Positions 23,267 to 31,258 of a stretch of 64,000 nt of DNA are shown one piece after another; the first letter of the stretch is position 1, and every line of letters begins with the position of its first letter. Source of the stretch: QHWK01 sp035315685 (GTDB lineage Bacteria; Acidobacteriota; Vicinamibacteria; Vicinamibacterales; CAVVIG01); assembly GCA_035315685.1 (NCBI GenBank), contig DATFXR010000095.1:1-64000 (forward strand), written 5' to 3'. The notes under the pieces were generated by a model that made no database searches, was not told the origin of the DNA, and saw only the letters and a list, made by a program, of their open reading frames with translations. A program made the position numbers and the translations under genes.

Positions 23267-23812
23267 TCACTTGTTGGCGATCTGGCTGGCGATGACCTCG
23301 CGGCTCTGCTCCTGCTGCAGGTCCCGCTGTACGTCTTTCACCCAGCGGTCCTCGAGCACGACGACCACCGCCGAGCTGTCGGGCACGAGCGCCTGCTTCA
23401 TGCTCTCGACGTTGTCGCGCGAGATGCCGACTGCATTTCCGGTGAGATAGCCCACCGCTCCGCCGGCGGTCGCGCCGGCCGCGACCCCGACCGGACCGCC
23501 GACCAGGCCGATGACCCCGCCGATCACGGCGCCGACGCCGGCGTCACGTCGCCGCTGATCGCGGATCCGCACTTTGCCCTTGAGGTCCTTCGAGACGACC
23601 GCGTAGGCCTCGATCCGCTCGCCGGTGCTGCTCTGGTTCTGCTGCATCGTCTTGTAGACCTGCGACGCCGTGTCCTGTCCGTCGTAAACCGCGTAAATCA
23701 GCGTTTCCGACTTGTCCGCGGCGCGGAGCGTCGGAATGCCCGTCGCGATCGCCGTGATCGCGGTGGCCGCGACGGTGGCGGCGATCCGGCGGACCACCTT
23801 CTGAGATCTCAT
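23267..23812 (-). CDS. exported glycine-zipper (DUF1269-like) protein
   Basis: 181 aa from ATG 23812 (ribosome-binding site GAGAG); the frame is open to GTG 23848. Signal peptide ending TLRAAD. A ferredoxin-like N-terminal half (ETLIYAVYDGQDTASQVYKTMQQNQ) is followed by a glycine zipper of about 40 residues (GVGAVIGGVIGLVGGPVGVAAG...), then a charged tail. It shares this architecture with the protein at 24211-24762. Such proteins probably insert in the membrane through the glycine-rich helix; the function is unknown. Confidence 0.7.
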   Translation of the reverse strand: MRSQKVVRRIAATVAATAITAIATGIPTLRAADKSETLIYAVYDGQDTASQVYKTMQQNQSSTGERIEAYAVVSKDLKGKVRIRDQRRRDAGVGAVIGGVIGLVGGPVGVAAGATAGGAVGYLTGNAVGISRDNVESMKQALVPDSSAVVVVLEDRWVKDVQRDLQQEQSREVIASQIANK

Positions 23813-23844
23813 CTCTGCTCTCTCTTTCTTCGAGAATGTGAACG

Positions 23845-24171
23845 TCACTTCCGTGTGGAACCGGCCTTCACCCTGGCTCCGAAATCGTTGACGGCGGCCT
23901 TGAACGACTCGACGTCGGCGTTGATGTCGGCTTTGGCGCGCGAGACGTTGACCGCAGCGGTCGCCTTCAGGTCCTGCAGCTTGCGGTCGATGTTCTGCTT
24001 CGCAGTCTTGAGGTCGTTGATGGCGGCGGTTTCGACTTGCCCGCCCTTCTCCTTGGCGGTCGCTTGGAACGTGCCGAGCTTGGCTTCCGCTTCACGAACA
24101 TGCGCGGCGATCTGCTCCTTGTACGCATCGAACGGGTGAGCCGACGCCGGCTGCGATTTTTCACTGTTCAT
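23845..24171 (-). CDS. small helical/coiled-coil protein
   Basis: 108 aa, almost entirely helix-forming with heptad-like spacing (YKEQIAAHVREAEAKLGTFQATAKEKGG; DLKTAKQNIDRKLQDLKATAAV). It has no Cys, no membrane segment and no signal peptide. ATG 24171 lies after GGAGACCAGGGACC. The composition resembles LEA-like or stress-associated helical proteins (Lys/Ala/Asp-rich), but I cannot assign a family. It is in an operon-like array with glycine-zipper proteins on both sides. Confidence 0.65.
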   Translation of the reverse strand: MNSEKSQPASAHPFDAYKEQIAAHVREAEAKLGTFQATAKEKGGQVETAAINDLKTAKQNIDRKLQDLKATAAVNVSRAKADINADVESFKAAVNDFGARVKAGSTRK

Positions 24172-24210
24172 GGTCCCTGGTCTCCTTCCCGACGATTGTT
24201 CGATGTCCGT

Positions 24211-24762
24211 TTACCGGGCGGTGTGCAGCGTCTCTTCGACCTTCGCGCGCTGCTCACTCGTCAGCGTGGTGCGAAGGATGGTGCCGCCGTAGCCCTTGAA
24301 CTGGGCCGCCACGAGCTCGGGATCGATACTGCGCAGCAGCGCGAAGATCGCGGAGTCGCCGGGTTGCACCATCGTGCCGACGCGGTCGACGAAGTCCTCG
24401 GAGATACCGTAGTCTTCCTTCCAGCTGTCCGCGTCGATCGCGCCGGCGGTCGCGCCGAGCGCCCCGCCGCTGAGCGATCCGGCCGCCAGCGCCGCCGCCG
24501 CCCCTGCGCTCGCGCCGCCGGTGAACGGAATCGCGATCATCGCGCCGAGCAGCGCGCCGAACAGCCCGCCCCACGCCGCGCCCTCGCCGGTGGTCATCTG
24601 GTAGCTCTGATCCACCCGCAGCTTGCCGTTGTAGTCGCGATACACCGCGACTGCGTCGTGCAGATCGACCACCCAGCTGTTGTTCATGTCCTGCAGCGTG
24701 TTGAGCACTTCCGACGCGCGGTACATGTCCTGCTTGAACCCGACGACGATCAGTTCTGCCAT
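24211..24762 (-). CDS. DUF1269-like membrane protein with glycine zipper
   Basis: 183 aa. The N-terminal MAELIVVGFKQDMYRASEVLNTL...VVDLHDAVAVYRD, followed by a long Gly/Ala-rich hydrophobic hairpin (GGLFGALLGAMIAIPFTGGASAG...) and a C-terminal soluble part with DSAIFALLRSIDPELVAAQFKGYGG, matches the DUF1269 pattern. ATG 24762 has a strong GAGAAG ribosome-binding site. No signal peptide. Its role is unknown, but DUF1269 genes are often stress-linked. Confidence 0.8.
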   Translation of the reverse strand: MAELIVVGFKQDMYRASEVLNTLQDMNNSWVVDLHDAVAVYRDYNGKLRVDQSYQMTTGEGAAWGGLFGALLGAMIAIPFTGGASAGAAAALAAGSLSGGALGATAGAIDADSWKEDYGISEDFVDRVGTMVQPGDSAIFALLRSIDPELVAAQFKGYGGTILRTTLTSEQRAKVEETLHTAR

Positions 24763-25269
24763 GCTTCTTCTCCTCTTCTCGTGCGTTGCCGTGTGTTGAC
24801 GTGTCTGAGCTCCGGCGGCGCGCGGCGCGTCCATGTCCGTTCGCGCAGCACGTCGCCGGCTCCGCCGCCGGTTTGTGCAAGGCGTGCACCGCCGGTCGTT
24901 GCGCGAGCGCGAGCGAAAACGCCAGTGAATTCGCCTGCCGCGCCGCGGTTTGCAGTCCGGCCGCTGCCAGCCTGCTGGCAGCCGCCAGCGGAATATCAGC
25001 GTCGCCAGTGATCCGAGATCCGTGGCGGCAACACTGGCGGCGACGGCGAGGAGCGCCCGCTGCGAGTAAGTCGCTTGCAGATCGCAAGGCGGGCGCCAGG
25101 CGTGCGCTGAACGAGTGATCACGGATGAAACGTGTCAGGCTGCTTCTCGTCGTCGCGGGTGTGATTGGTGTGCTGGCGATCTCGTCGACAGCCGGAGCGG
25201 ACGGATTCTTCGTGCCCTGGCGGACGTCGTTCGGGGTAGTGCTGCGGTGAGAATCGGGTGAGTCGTAGC
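24763..25269. other. 507-bp intergenic region without a supported gene
   Basis: Long overlapping open frames on both strands are Arg-rich with no ribosome-binding site or domain, typical of random high-GC frames. It probably holds the promoter of the minus-strand genes starting at 24762. Confidence 0.4.
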
Positions 25270-25303
25270 GCGAAGGCTTCAGCCGACCGGCTGAAGGCTT
25301 CGC
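25270..25303. repeat. GCGAAGGCTTCAGCCG hairpin repeat
   Basis: The 16-nt arms at 25270-25285 and 25288-25303 pair at 15 of 16 positions around a 2-nt loop. It stands 24 nt after the clp gene stop, so it may terminate that transcript. The arm recurs at 2018-2078. Confidence 0.6.
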
Positions 25304-25326
25304 ACCCCGCCATCGAGAGAACCCGC

Positions 25327-27609
25327 TCAGGCCACGTCGCGATACGCCAGCCGGATCGGAAACGCGTCGACGACGACCGCGCCGTTCACCACGCGCACGC
25401 GGAAATGCGATCCGTCCTTCCACCGCATCGAGATCGGGAGCTTGATGCGTTCGTCGATCAGACGCTTCAGAAAGCGCGCACCGAACGCCAGACTGTAGCC
25501 CTCCGCGGCAATCTGGTCGAGAGCGGCCTCGTCGATCTCGAGCGTCTTGCCTGCATCGGCCATCGTGCGGTCGAGCCGGGTGAGGTACCCCTTCGCGATA
25601 TGCCGGACGTCTTCGGTCGTGAGCGGCGCGAACAGCACCACCTGGTCGATCCGGTTGCGGAACTCCGGCGAAAAGCGCCGCTCGATTTCCCGCCCGATGT
25701 CGCCGCGCACGTCATCGACTTCCACGTGCTGTCCACGGAAGCCGAGCGGGTTGGTGATCTTGCGGAAATGTTCGGACCCGACGTTCGACGTCATGATCAC
25801 GATCGCGTCGCTCAAGTAGACGCGCTTGCCGTGACCGTCGGTCAGCCACCCTTCGTCGAACGCCTGGAGGAACAGGTTCAACACGGTGGGGCTCGCTTTT
25901 TCAATCTCGTCCAGCAGCACGACCGTGTTCGGGTTGTCCTTGAGCTGATTGGTCAGGACGCCGCCGCGGTCGCTGCCGGCGATGCCGCGCGGCATGCCGA
26001 TCAACTTGTCGACCGCCACGGCGCCGTCCTGGTACTCGGACATGTCGATCCTGATCATCTTCTTCTCGTCGCCGAACAGGAATGCGGCGACCGCCTTGGC
26101 CAGCTCCGTCTTGCCGACACCGGTCGGACCGAGAAACAGGAGAACGCCGTCGGGCCGATCGAACCCGTCCTTGAGCGGCCCCTTGTTCAACCGCAGCCGT
26201 TTCGCGACAGCCCGGACCGCGGCGGACTGGCCGACGACGCACTGTTGCAGCCGCCCTTCGACGTCCTTGAAACGATCGGTCACATCGCGGAAGACCATGT
26301 CCTCCGGGATCCGTGCCGCATCCGAGATCACCCGCACGACGTCTGCCCTGGTCACCGCCGGCCGCCGGTCCACTTCGGCGCGAACCGACGCGGTGTCGAG
26401 CCAGCCAATCGCCTTGTCCGGCAGGCGAAGGTGTCGCATGTAGCGGGGCGACATCTCGAGTGCCGCCTCGATGGCCTCGTCCAGCACGGTCACGGAGTAA
26501 TTCCGTTCGAGCCGCGGCCGTAAGTCGTACAGGATCCGCCGCGCTTCCTCGATTGTCGGCTCCGGCACCTGCACGCACCGGAAACGGCGGCCCAGCGCTT
26601 CGTCCTCCTCGATGTGCTGCTTGTACTCGCTCAATGTCGTGGCTGCGATCATCCGAATCTCGCCACGCGCCAGCACCTGCTTGAAGATCTGTCCGGCATC
26701 GTTGGCGCCGCCGAGCGCCGATCCGGCGCCAACGATGGTGTGCGCTTCGTCGACGAACAGGATCAGGTTCGACCGCTCCTTCACCTCGCGGATGACGTTC
26801 TCCAGCCGATCTTCGAACATGCCGCGAAGCATCGTGCCGGCAACGACCGCATTCAGCTGCAGCCTGACGATCTGGCAGTTCCGCAGACGAATCGGGATCG
26901 TGTCGGGTGCGAATTCGATCCGCTGGGCAAGGCCCTCGGCGATCGCGGTCTTGCCGACGCCCGGTTCGCCAAGGAGCATCACTGAATTGGTTCGCTCGCG
27001 GTGACTCAGAATCTCCAGGACCTGTTGAATTTCCCGATCGCGGCCAAACACCGGCGGGAGTTTGTCCAGGCGGGCCAGCAGGTTCAGATTGGTCGCGAAC
27101 TGCTTGAGGATCGGCGGCAGCTCGAACTGCTGTTGCAGCCTCGCCTGGCGTTTGTCGCGATCCTTGATCGCCGCCTCGAGCCGTGATACCAGCGCAAGTG
27201 GATCGGCGCCGTGTTGCGACAGACTCGCGGCGACCGCGCCGGTGGTCTCAGTGAGCAGTCCGATCAGCAGATCAGGGGCCTCGACAGCGGGGCGGCCGGC
27301 GCGACCGGCGTGGTACAGCGCCGTGGAGCAAACCAGCGTCGTCGTCGGGCAGACCCGCAGCTTGCCGCCGATGGCGAGCGGAACGCGCTGCAGGCGCCTC
27401 TCGACTGCCTCCAGCAGGTCATGGGGGTTGATGCCGCCGTCACGCACCGTCTGCGCGAACAGATCCCATTCGGCGAGCGCGAACGCGCACAACAGATGGC
27501 CGCTGGTGAGCAACGCGTGATCGCGCCGGCGTGATTCCTCAATCGCGCGGTCCACGACACGTTTCGCGCTCGGGTTCAACTTACTGGACGGAATGTCAAC
27601 GTGGTCCAC
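25327..27609 (-). CDS. ClpA/ClpC-type AAA+ unfoldase
   Basis: 760 aa from GTG 27609, which follows GGGGGAGG. Two Clp N-repeats occupy about 8-150. D1 has Walker A GEPGVGKT at 214-221, Walker B ILFVDEAH and Arg-finger region GRRFR; D2 has Walker A GPTGVGKTE and Walker B VVLLDEIEKA, and ends with a ClpB_D2-small domain (SLAFGARFLKRLIDERI). The long middle coiled coil of ClpB is missing, so the length is that of ClpA. An LGF tripeptide (NPLGFRG) occupies the place of the ClpP-docking loop, suggesting a protease partner; no clpP is in the window. It lies in the stress-gene run. Confidence 0.9.
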   Translation of the reverse strand: MDHVDIPSSKLNPSAKRVVDRAIEESRRRDHALLTSGHLLCAFALAEWDLFAQTVRDGGINPHDLLEAVERRLQRVPLAIGGKLRVCPTTTLVCSTALYHAGRAGRPAVEAPDLLIGLLTETTGAVAASLSQHGADPLALVSRLEAAIKDRDKRQARLQQQFELPPILKQFATNLNLLARLDKLPPVFGRDREIQQVLEILSHRERTNSVMLLGEPGVGKTAIAEGLAQRIEFAPDTIPIRLRNCQIVRLQLNAVVAGTMLRGMFEDRLENVIREVKERSNLILFVDEAHTIVGAGSALGGANDAGQIFKQVLARGEIRMIAATTLSEYKQHIEEDEALGRRFRCVQVPEPTIEEARRILYDLRPRLERNYSVTVLDEAIEAALEMSPRYMRHLRLPDKAIGWLDTASVRAEVDRRPAVTRADVVRVISDAARIPEDMVFRDVTDRFKDVEGRLQQCVVGQSAAVRAVAKRLRLNKGPLKDGFDRPDGVLLFLGPTGVGKTELAKAVAAFLFGDEKKMIRIDMSEYQDGAVAVDKLIGMPRGIAGSDRGGVLTNQLKDNPNTVVLLDEIEKASPTVLNLFLQAFDEGWLTDGHGKRVYLSDAIVIMTSNVGSEHFRKITNPLGFRGQHVEVDDVRGDIGREIERRFSPEFRNRIDQVVLFAPLTTEDVRHIAKGYLTRLDRTMADAGKTLEIDEAALDQIAAEGYSLAFGARFLKRLIDERIKLPISMRWKDGSHFRVRVVNGAVVVDAFPIRLAYRDVA

Positions 27610-27694
27610 GAGAACGCCTCCCCCTTCTTCGTCCTGACAACGAGAGCAATCCACAGCTGCTCGGCTCTGCCGCCTTCGAGGCCGTGCACCCCGA

Positions 27695-27898
27695 TCATCG
27701 CGGCCGGAACAATCCTCCGACGAAGACCGCCACGCCGAGCAGTCCAATCACGATGCCGGCCGGCAGCAGCACGATGGTGGCGGTCATCCCGAGGCCGACC
27801 ATCATCATGACGAAGCCGATGGTGACCGCCGCGAACCGGCCGAACGCCCGGCGTGCGATGCCAGCGGCTCGATCGAATGAGCGCGAATGTGAGGTCAT
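27695..27898 (-). CDS. small two-helix membrane protein
   Basis: 67 aa from ATG 27898. A basic amphipathic start (MTSHSRSFDRAAGIARRAFGRF) is followed by two close hydrophobic helices (AVTIGFVMMMVGLGMTATIVLLPAGIVIGLLGVAVFVGGLF). It precedes the Clp unfoldase by 85 nt on the same strand. The frame is open to 27973, but the shorter start better fits membrane topology. No family name known to me. Confidence 0.55.
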   Translation of the reverse strand: MTSHSRSFDRAAGIARRAFGRFAAVTIGFVMMMVGLGMTATIVLLPAGIVIGLLGVAVFVGGLFRPR

Positions 27899-28122
27899 GC
27901 CGAGGCCTGCAGCAAACCGCGTGCTCGCCGCGCCGCTCGCTTCTATGAAGGAATCGCCCTGGCAACGTGCCAATCAGTTATCACCTGCCTGCTGACTGGC
28001 ATGGCGTGCTGCCCATCGATCGACAGGCGTCGCGAAAGAGCATTCATACCGGCCCAGTTCGCGCGGGATTCAGCCGGCACCCTCCTTGCCTTGCAGTCCG
28101 CCAGTGCAGGAAGGAGCGAGCC

Positions 28123-28263
28123 ATGACGACCGAAGACAACGCGTCGGCCCTTCGAATCAGCAACTGGACGCTGGCAACAGGCACCAAGGCTGGCGCCCGC
28201 CATGTCTATCCGGCGACACCGATGCCTGAGCAGAAGCACTCGGAGCCGGTGGCCCGATCATGA
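28123..28263 (+). CDS. small 46-aa protein
   Basis: 46 codons from ATG 28123, preceded by GGAG at a good distance. The sequence is hydrophilic (MTTEDNASALRISNWTLATG and 26 more). Its TGA overlaps the ATG of the receiver-like gene (ATGA at 28260-28263). The ribosome-binding site and overlap together make translation likely; no domain is visible. Confidence 0.5.
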   Translation: MTTEDNASALRISNWTLATGTKAGARHVYPATPMPEQKHSEPVARS

Positions 28264-28607
28264 CCGGATCGCTTCGCAGCCTCGTCGCCGTCAGTGCCGA
28301 TGCGCAGCGAGAGGACCTGATCGACGCGCTCACGATCGATGCGAACGATTACGACATCGTGTTCGTGGAGTCGCTCGCGTCTGCATCCGCCCGCATCCGG
28401 CTTGCAGCGCCCGAGCTCGTCATCGTCGTGCTCGATATCGACGACGCGTGCGCGTGCCAGCAGCAGGCGCTCGTGCAGCTGGAGTGTGAGCGGCTGATGA
28501 TTCCGGTGGTCACGTGCGCGGGCAGAACCCCGCGCGGCGAGATCGACGAGCTGATCCCGGTGGATCTGCAAGCGGCTTACCGGCGCGCCGCCCTGCCGAT
28601 GAACTGA
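28260..28607 (+). CDS. receiver-like (pseudo-receiver) protein
   Basis: 115 aa with the alternating beta/alpha pattern of a CheY fold: SLVAVSADAQREDLIDAL, YDIVFVESLASASARI, ELVIVVLDIDDAC (Asp at the position of the phospho-acceptor), MIPVVTCAG. The N-terminal acidic pair of true receivers is absent (VSADAQ) and the conserved Lys near the end is not seen, so phosphorylation is doubtful. It is coupled to the upstream 46-aa gene and followed by another small gene. Confidence 0.55.
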   Translation: MTGSLRSLVAVSADAQREDLIDALTIDANDYDIVFVESLASASARIRLAAPELVIVVLDIDDACACQQQALVQLECERLMIPVVTCAGRTPRGEIDELIPVDLQAAYRRAALPMN

Positions 28608-28628
28608 GTCTGGACGAAGACGAGATTC

Positions 28629-28820
28629 ATGACCTTGATCTCGACCGACGATGAGGTGCGGACACTCCGCGGCCTGTTGCACGACTACCTGCCGGGCCTG
28701 AAGTTCGAGGCCGCGCGCAGTGAAGGGCGTGAAATCCGGCACGCCCTCATCCAGCGTCAGACGCTGTGCGAACGTCTGCTCGACGAGCTCATTCACGGGT
28801 CAACCGGATCGATCCAATGA
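28629..28820 (+). CDS. small conserved-looking acidic helical protein
   Basis: 63 aa (MTLISTDDEVRTLRGLLHDY and on), with ERLLDELI near the end. No domain known. The start comes 21 nt after the receiver-like gene; only a weak ribosome-binding site is seen (GACGAGATTC). It resembles short helical proteins seen singly in other acidobacteria, from memory only. Confidence 0.5.
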   Translation: MTLISTDDEVRTLRGLLHDYLPGLKFEAARSEGREIRHALIQRQTLCERLLDELIHGSTGSIQ

Positions 28821-28944
28821 TTCTGTGGACGCTCGCGCTCGCGGACCGCGCCGCCCGGGTCGTTGCAGCCCAACCCGCGGCGATCACCGATCTTGCTGAT
28901 TCAGTCATGCGGCTCGGATCGCCGCTCATTTGAAGGACCGTGTC

Positions 28945-29832
28945 ATGGAACAGCATCACATCGCCGACGCGACCTACGGCGACGGCGAACCGCACGATCG
29001 CGTGAGCTACCTGGAGGCCAAACTGATCCTGAAGCCGGATCGATTCACTTCGATTGACGGGTTTCATTACTTCAGCACCCTCATGCAACGAGCCGCCCGT
29101 GCGCTCGATGTGGGATTCACCGATCGCACCCGCAGGCGACGGCCGCGGATCCGGGAAATCGTCTTCGGCGATACGCGTGACATGCGGCTCTATCGCCATG
29201 CCTTCATCCTGCGGCGGCGGATCGACTACGTCGATGGCTTCCCCGTGGGCGATCCCGAAATCGTGTTCAAGTTCCGGCACCCGGACCAACGCCAGGCCGC
29301 GAGCGTGGACGTGCGGCCCAACCTCGCCGGCGCCTATCGAATCAAGTTCAAGGCGGAGGTGCTCCCGTTGAAACGTGAGATCGGCGGCTACCGCACGCTG
29401 TATTCACATTCCTGCGTCTTCGGGCTCAGTCAGGTGCACGACGCGGATAAGACTGCCATGGCGACGCTGTCGCGCGTGTTTCCGGCTCTGGCGGTCGTGA
29501 AGAAATCGAACGCTGAAACGATCAGCCTGGTGAACCAGGCGATCGTCGAAGAGATACTCCTCGAACTTGGCGAGCTCGATTTCGGAAAGGGCCTCGTGGC
29601 CAGAAGCACGATCGCGCTCTGGCGTACCCGGCGTGAGCATCTGCCCCTCGTCGGCGAGTTCTCCTACCAGGCGAAATTCGATCGGGGCCGTGTCGGCAAA
29701 AAAGCCCGGAGGCGATGCGAGCAGTTCTTCGTCACGCTCCAGCAGGACGCACGGGATTGGATCTCGCTCGGGACGACCAAGACAGGGATCGTGTATGGCC
29801 TCAACGGCAATCGACTCCGAAGCTCCGAGTAA
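28945..29832 (+). CDS. CYTH-like domain protein
   Basis: 295 aa from ATG 28945 (AGGA upstream; TTG 28930 is also in frame). Strands rich in alternating charged residues suggest a CYTH/TTM tunnel fold: RVSYLEAKLILKP, MRLYRHAFILRRRIDY, PEIVFKFRHPD, AYRIKFKAEVLP, GEFSYQAKFDRG. The usual ExExK signature is reduced to LEAK. CYTH proteins hydrolyse or cyclise triphosphates (thiamine triphosphatase, class IV adenylate cyclase, polyphosphatase). The reaction cannot be chosen here. It overlaps the first chromate-transporter gene by 38 nt. Confidence 0.55.
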   Translation: MEQHHIADATYGDGEPHDRVSYLEAKLILKPDRFTSIDGFHYFSTLMQRAARALDVGFTDRTRRRRPRIREIVFGDTRDMRLYRHAFILRRRIDYVDGFPVGDPEIVFKFRHPDQRQAASVDVRPNLAGAYRIKFKAEVLPLKREIGGYRTLYSHSCVFGLSQVHDADKTAMATLSRVFPALAVVKKSNAETISLVNQAIVEEILLELGELDFGKGLVARSTIALWRTRREHLPLVGEFSYQAKFDRGRVGKKARRRCEQFFVTLQQDARDWISLGTTKTGIVYGLNGNRLRSSE

Positions 29833-30391
29833 GCGGACGGCACCAACGGCGTCGGTGATGGAGATCTTCAACGGATTCCTGCTGATCGGCGCCACCAGCT
29901 TCGGCAACATCGTGCCGTACCTGCGCGACGGCCTCGTGACCAAGCGCGGGTGGATCGACGACAACGGCTTCATCGAGTTGATGTCGATCAGCGAAACGCT
30001 GCCCGGGCTGAACGCGACGAACATCGCGGTCCTTCTCGGCGACCGTTTGCAGGGCGTTGCCGGATCGATCGCCGCCCTGGTCGGCGTCTGCCTGCCCGGG
30101 GCCGTCGTCATGTACCTGGCAGGGATCGCGTACCACATCCACGGCGATCGGCCGTTCGTGACCGCGATGCTGAAAGGCGTTGCCGCCGCGTCGACCGGTC
30201 TCGTTCTCGCGACGATCGTTCAGCTTGGACAGAAGTCACTCACCGGCATCGCCGACTTCGTCTTGGTCGTCGTCACCGTCGTCGCCGTGAACCGGCTGCA
30301 TCTGTCGGTTCCGTACGCCCTGCTCGGCGTCGGTTCGGTCGCGATCCTCTGGTATCGCCCGCGAAACGAAACGAGCACCCGCCGCAGCTGA
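29795..30391 (+). CDS. chromate transporter, short-chain subunit 1
   Basis: 198 aa from ATG 29795; ATG 29858 is an alternative that removes the overlap. One CHR homology domain: SFGNIVPYLRDGLVTKRGWIDDNGFIELMSISETLPGLNATNIAVLLGDR and the LVGVCLPGAVVM helix. Short-chain CHR proteins act in pairs as an antiparallel transporter for chromate or an unknown anion. Its stop overlaps the next gene's start (TGATG). The usual FGG motif is SFGN here. Confidence 0.85.
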   Translation: MASTAIDSEAPSKRTAPTASVMEIFNGFLLIGATSFGNIVPYLRDGLVTKRGWIDDNGFIELMSISETLPGLNATNIAVLLGDRLQGVAGSIAALVGVCLPGAVVMYLAGIAYHIHGDRPFVTAMLKGVAAASTGLVLATIVQLGQKSLTGIADFVLVVVTVVAVNRLHLSVPYALLGVGSVAILWYRPRNETSTRRS

Positions 30392-30918
30392 TGAAGCAAC
30401 TTCCCGCTCTCGCGCGCGTCTTCGCATACGTCTCCTTCCTGACCGTGGGCGGAGGCATGGCGGCATTTCCTGAGCTGAAAACGCTCACCGTCGACGTGCA
30501 CCAATGGCTCACCATCCAGCAGCTGATTCATCTGTACAGCGTCGGACAACTGGCTCCGGGTCCGAAGATGATGATGATTGTGCCGATCGGAGCGTGGGTA
30601 GCCGGCGTGGCGGGCGCCGTTGTTGTCTTGCTCGCCTTTTACGGGCCGACCGCGCTCCTGACGCTGATCGTCGGACGCGTCTGGAACCGACTCGCCGAGT
30701 GGCCGTGGCGGACGTCGATCCAGAAAGGCCTCGCGCCGGTCTCGATTGGATTGCTGCTGGCCGGTAGCTTGACGATGGCGAAGGGGGCGGTCACCAACTG
30801 GATGACTGCCCTCATCGCGCTGGCTGCGCTGGTGATCCTGCTCCGACGGCCGGTGAACCCGGCGATACTGGTCCTGGGAGGCGCCGTCGTCGGTGTTCTC
30901 CTCTTCCGAATCAGCTAA
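30391..30918 (+). CDS. chromate transporter, short-chain subunit 2
   Basis: 175 aa, with FLTVGGGMAAFPELKTLTVDVHQWLTIQQLIHLYSVGQLAPGPKMMMIVPIGAW, the CHR domain with its PGP motif, and four more hydrophobic segments. It starts in a TGATG overlap with subunit 1 and completes the two-gene transporter. The genetic link to a CYTH-like protein is unusual. Confidence 0.88.
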   Translation: MKQLPALARVFAYVSFLTVGGGMAAFPELKTLTVDVHQWLTIQQLIHLYSVGQLAPGPKMMMIVPIGAWVAGVAGAVVVLLAFYGPTALLTLIVGRVWNRLAEWPWRTSIQKGLAPVSIGLLLAGSLTMAKGAVTNWMTALIALAALVILLRRPVNPAILVLGGAVVGVLLFRIS

Positions 30919-30961
30919 TCTGTCGCGCGTGAAAGCCGCAGGTCGCATCAACTGCGCCGAT

Positions 30962-31258
30962 TCATCGTGTTCGCTCCAGGAGACCACGTCTGTGTGCAGC
31001 GGCGACGGCTTCGGCCGGCGTCGCCGCGCCCATCGCTGCAAAGAGTTTCACCAGCTGTGCTTCGATCTCGCGCGCGCTGATTCCTAGGCCCAGGGCAACG
31101 TCATCGTTCGAGTGTCCGGCCGCCAACAGCCGCAGGGCTTCTCGGTCCGACGGGGTAATCTGCAGAATCTGACTGGCTTCTGTCACCGTCGGCCAGTTCT
31201 CGTCGACGGCGGAAACGCCGTCGTCCACATCGTGTGTCAGCATGCGGATCTGTTCCAT
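30962..31258 (-). CDS. small LuxR-type HTH protein
   Basis: 98 aa. The C-terminal half is a LuxR/NarL-type HTH (ITPSDREALRLLAAGHSNDDVALGLGISAREIEAQLVKLFAAMGAAT). The short N-terminal region has no receiver. ATG 31258 overlaps the stop of the SRPBCC gene (TGATG); GTG 31261 is one codon earlier. It is the last gene of the VOC-ArsR-SRPBCC operon. Confidence 0.75.
   Translation of the reverse strand: MEQIRMLTHDVDDGVSAVDENWPTVTEASQILQITPSDREALRLLAAGHSNDDVALGLGISAREIEAQLVKLFAAMGAATPAEAVAAAHRRGLLERTR

Noticed and set aside
19209..27898. Calling the stress island a transmissible locus of stress tolerance
   Set aside because: Hsp20, YfdX, thioredoxin, KefB and DegP are absent and no mobile element borders it; only partial resemblance remains.
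27968..28001. Inverted repeat TGCCAATCAG / CTGACTGGCA as a regulatory site
   Set aside because: A 9 of 10 match with a 14-nt spacer in a short intergenic region between divergent genes; not enough to claim function.
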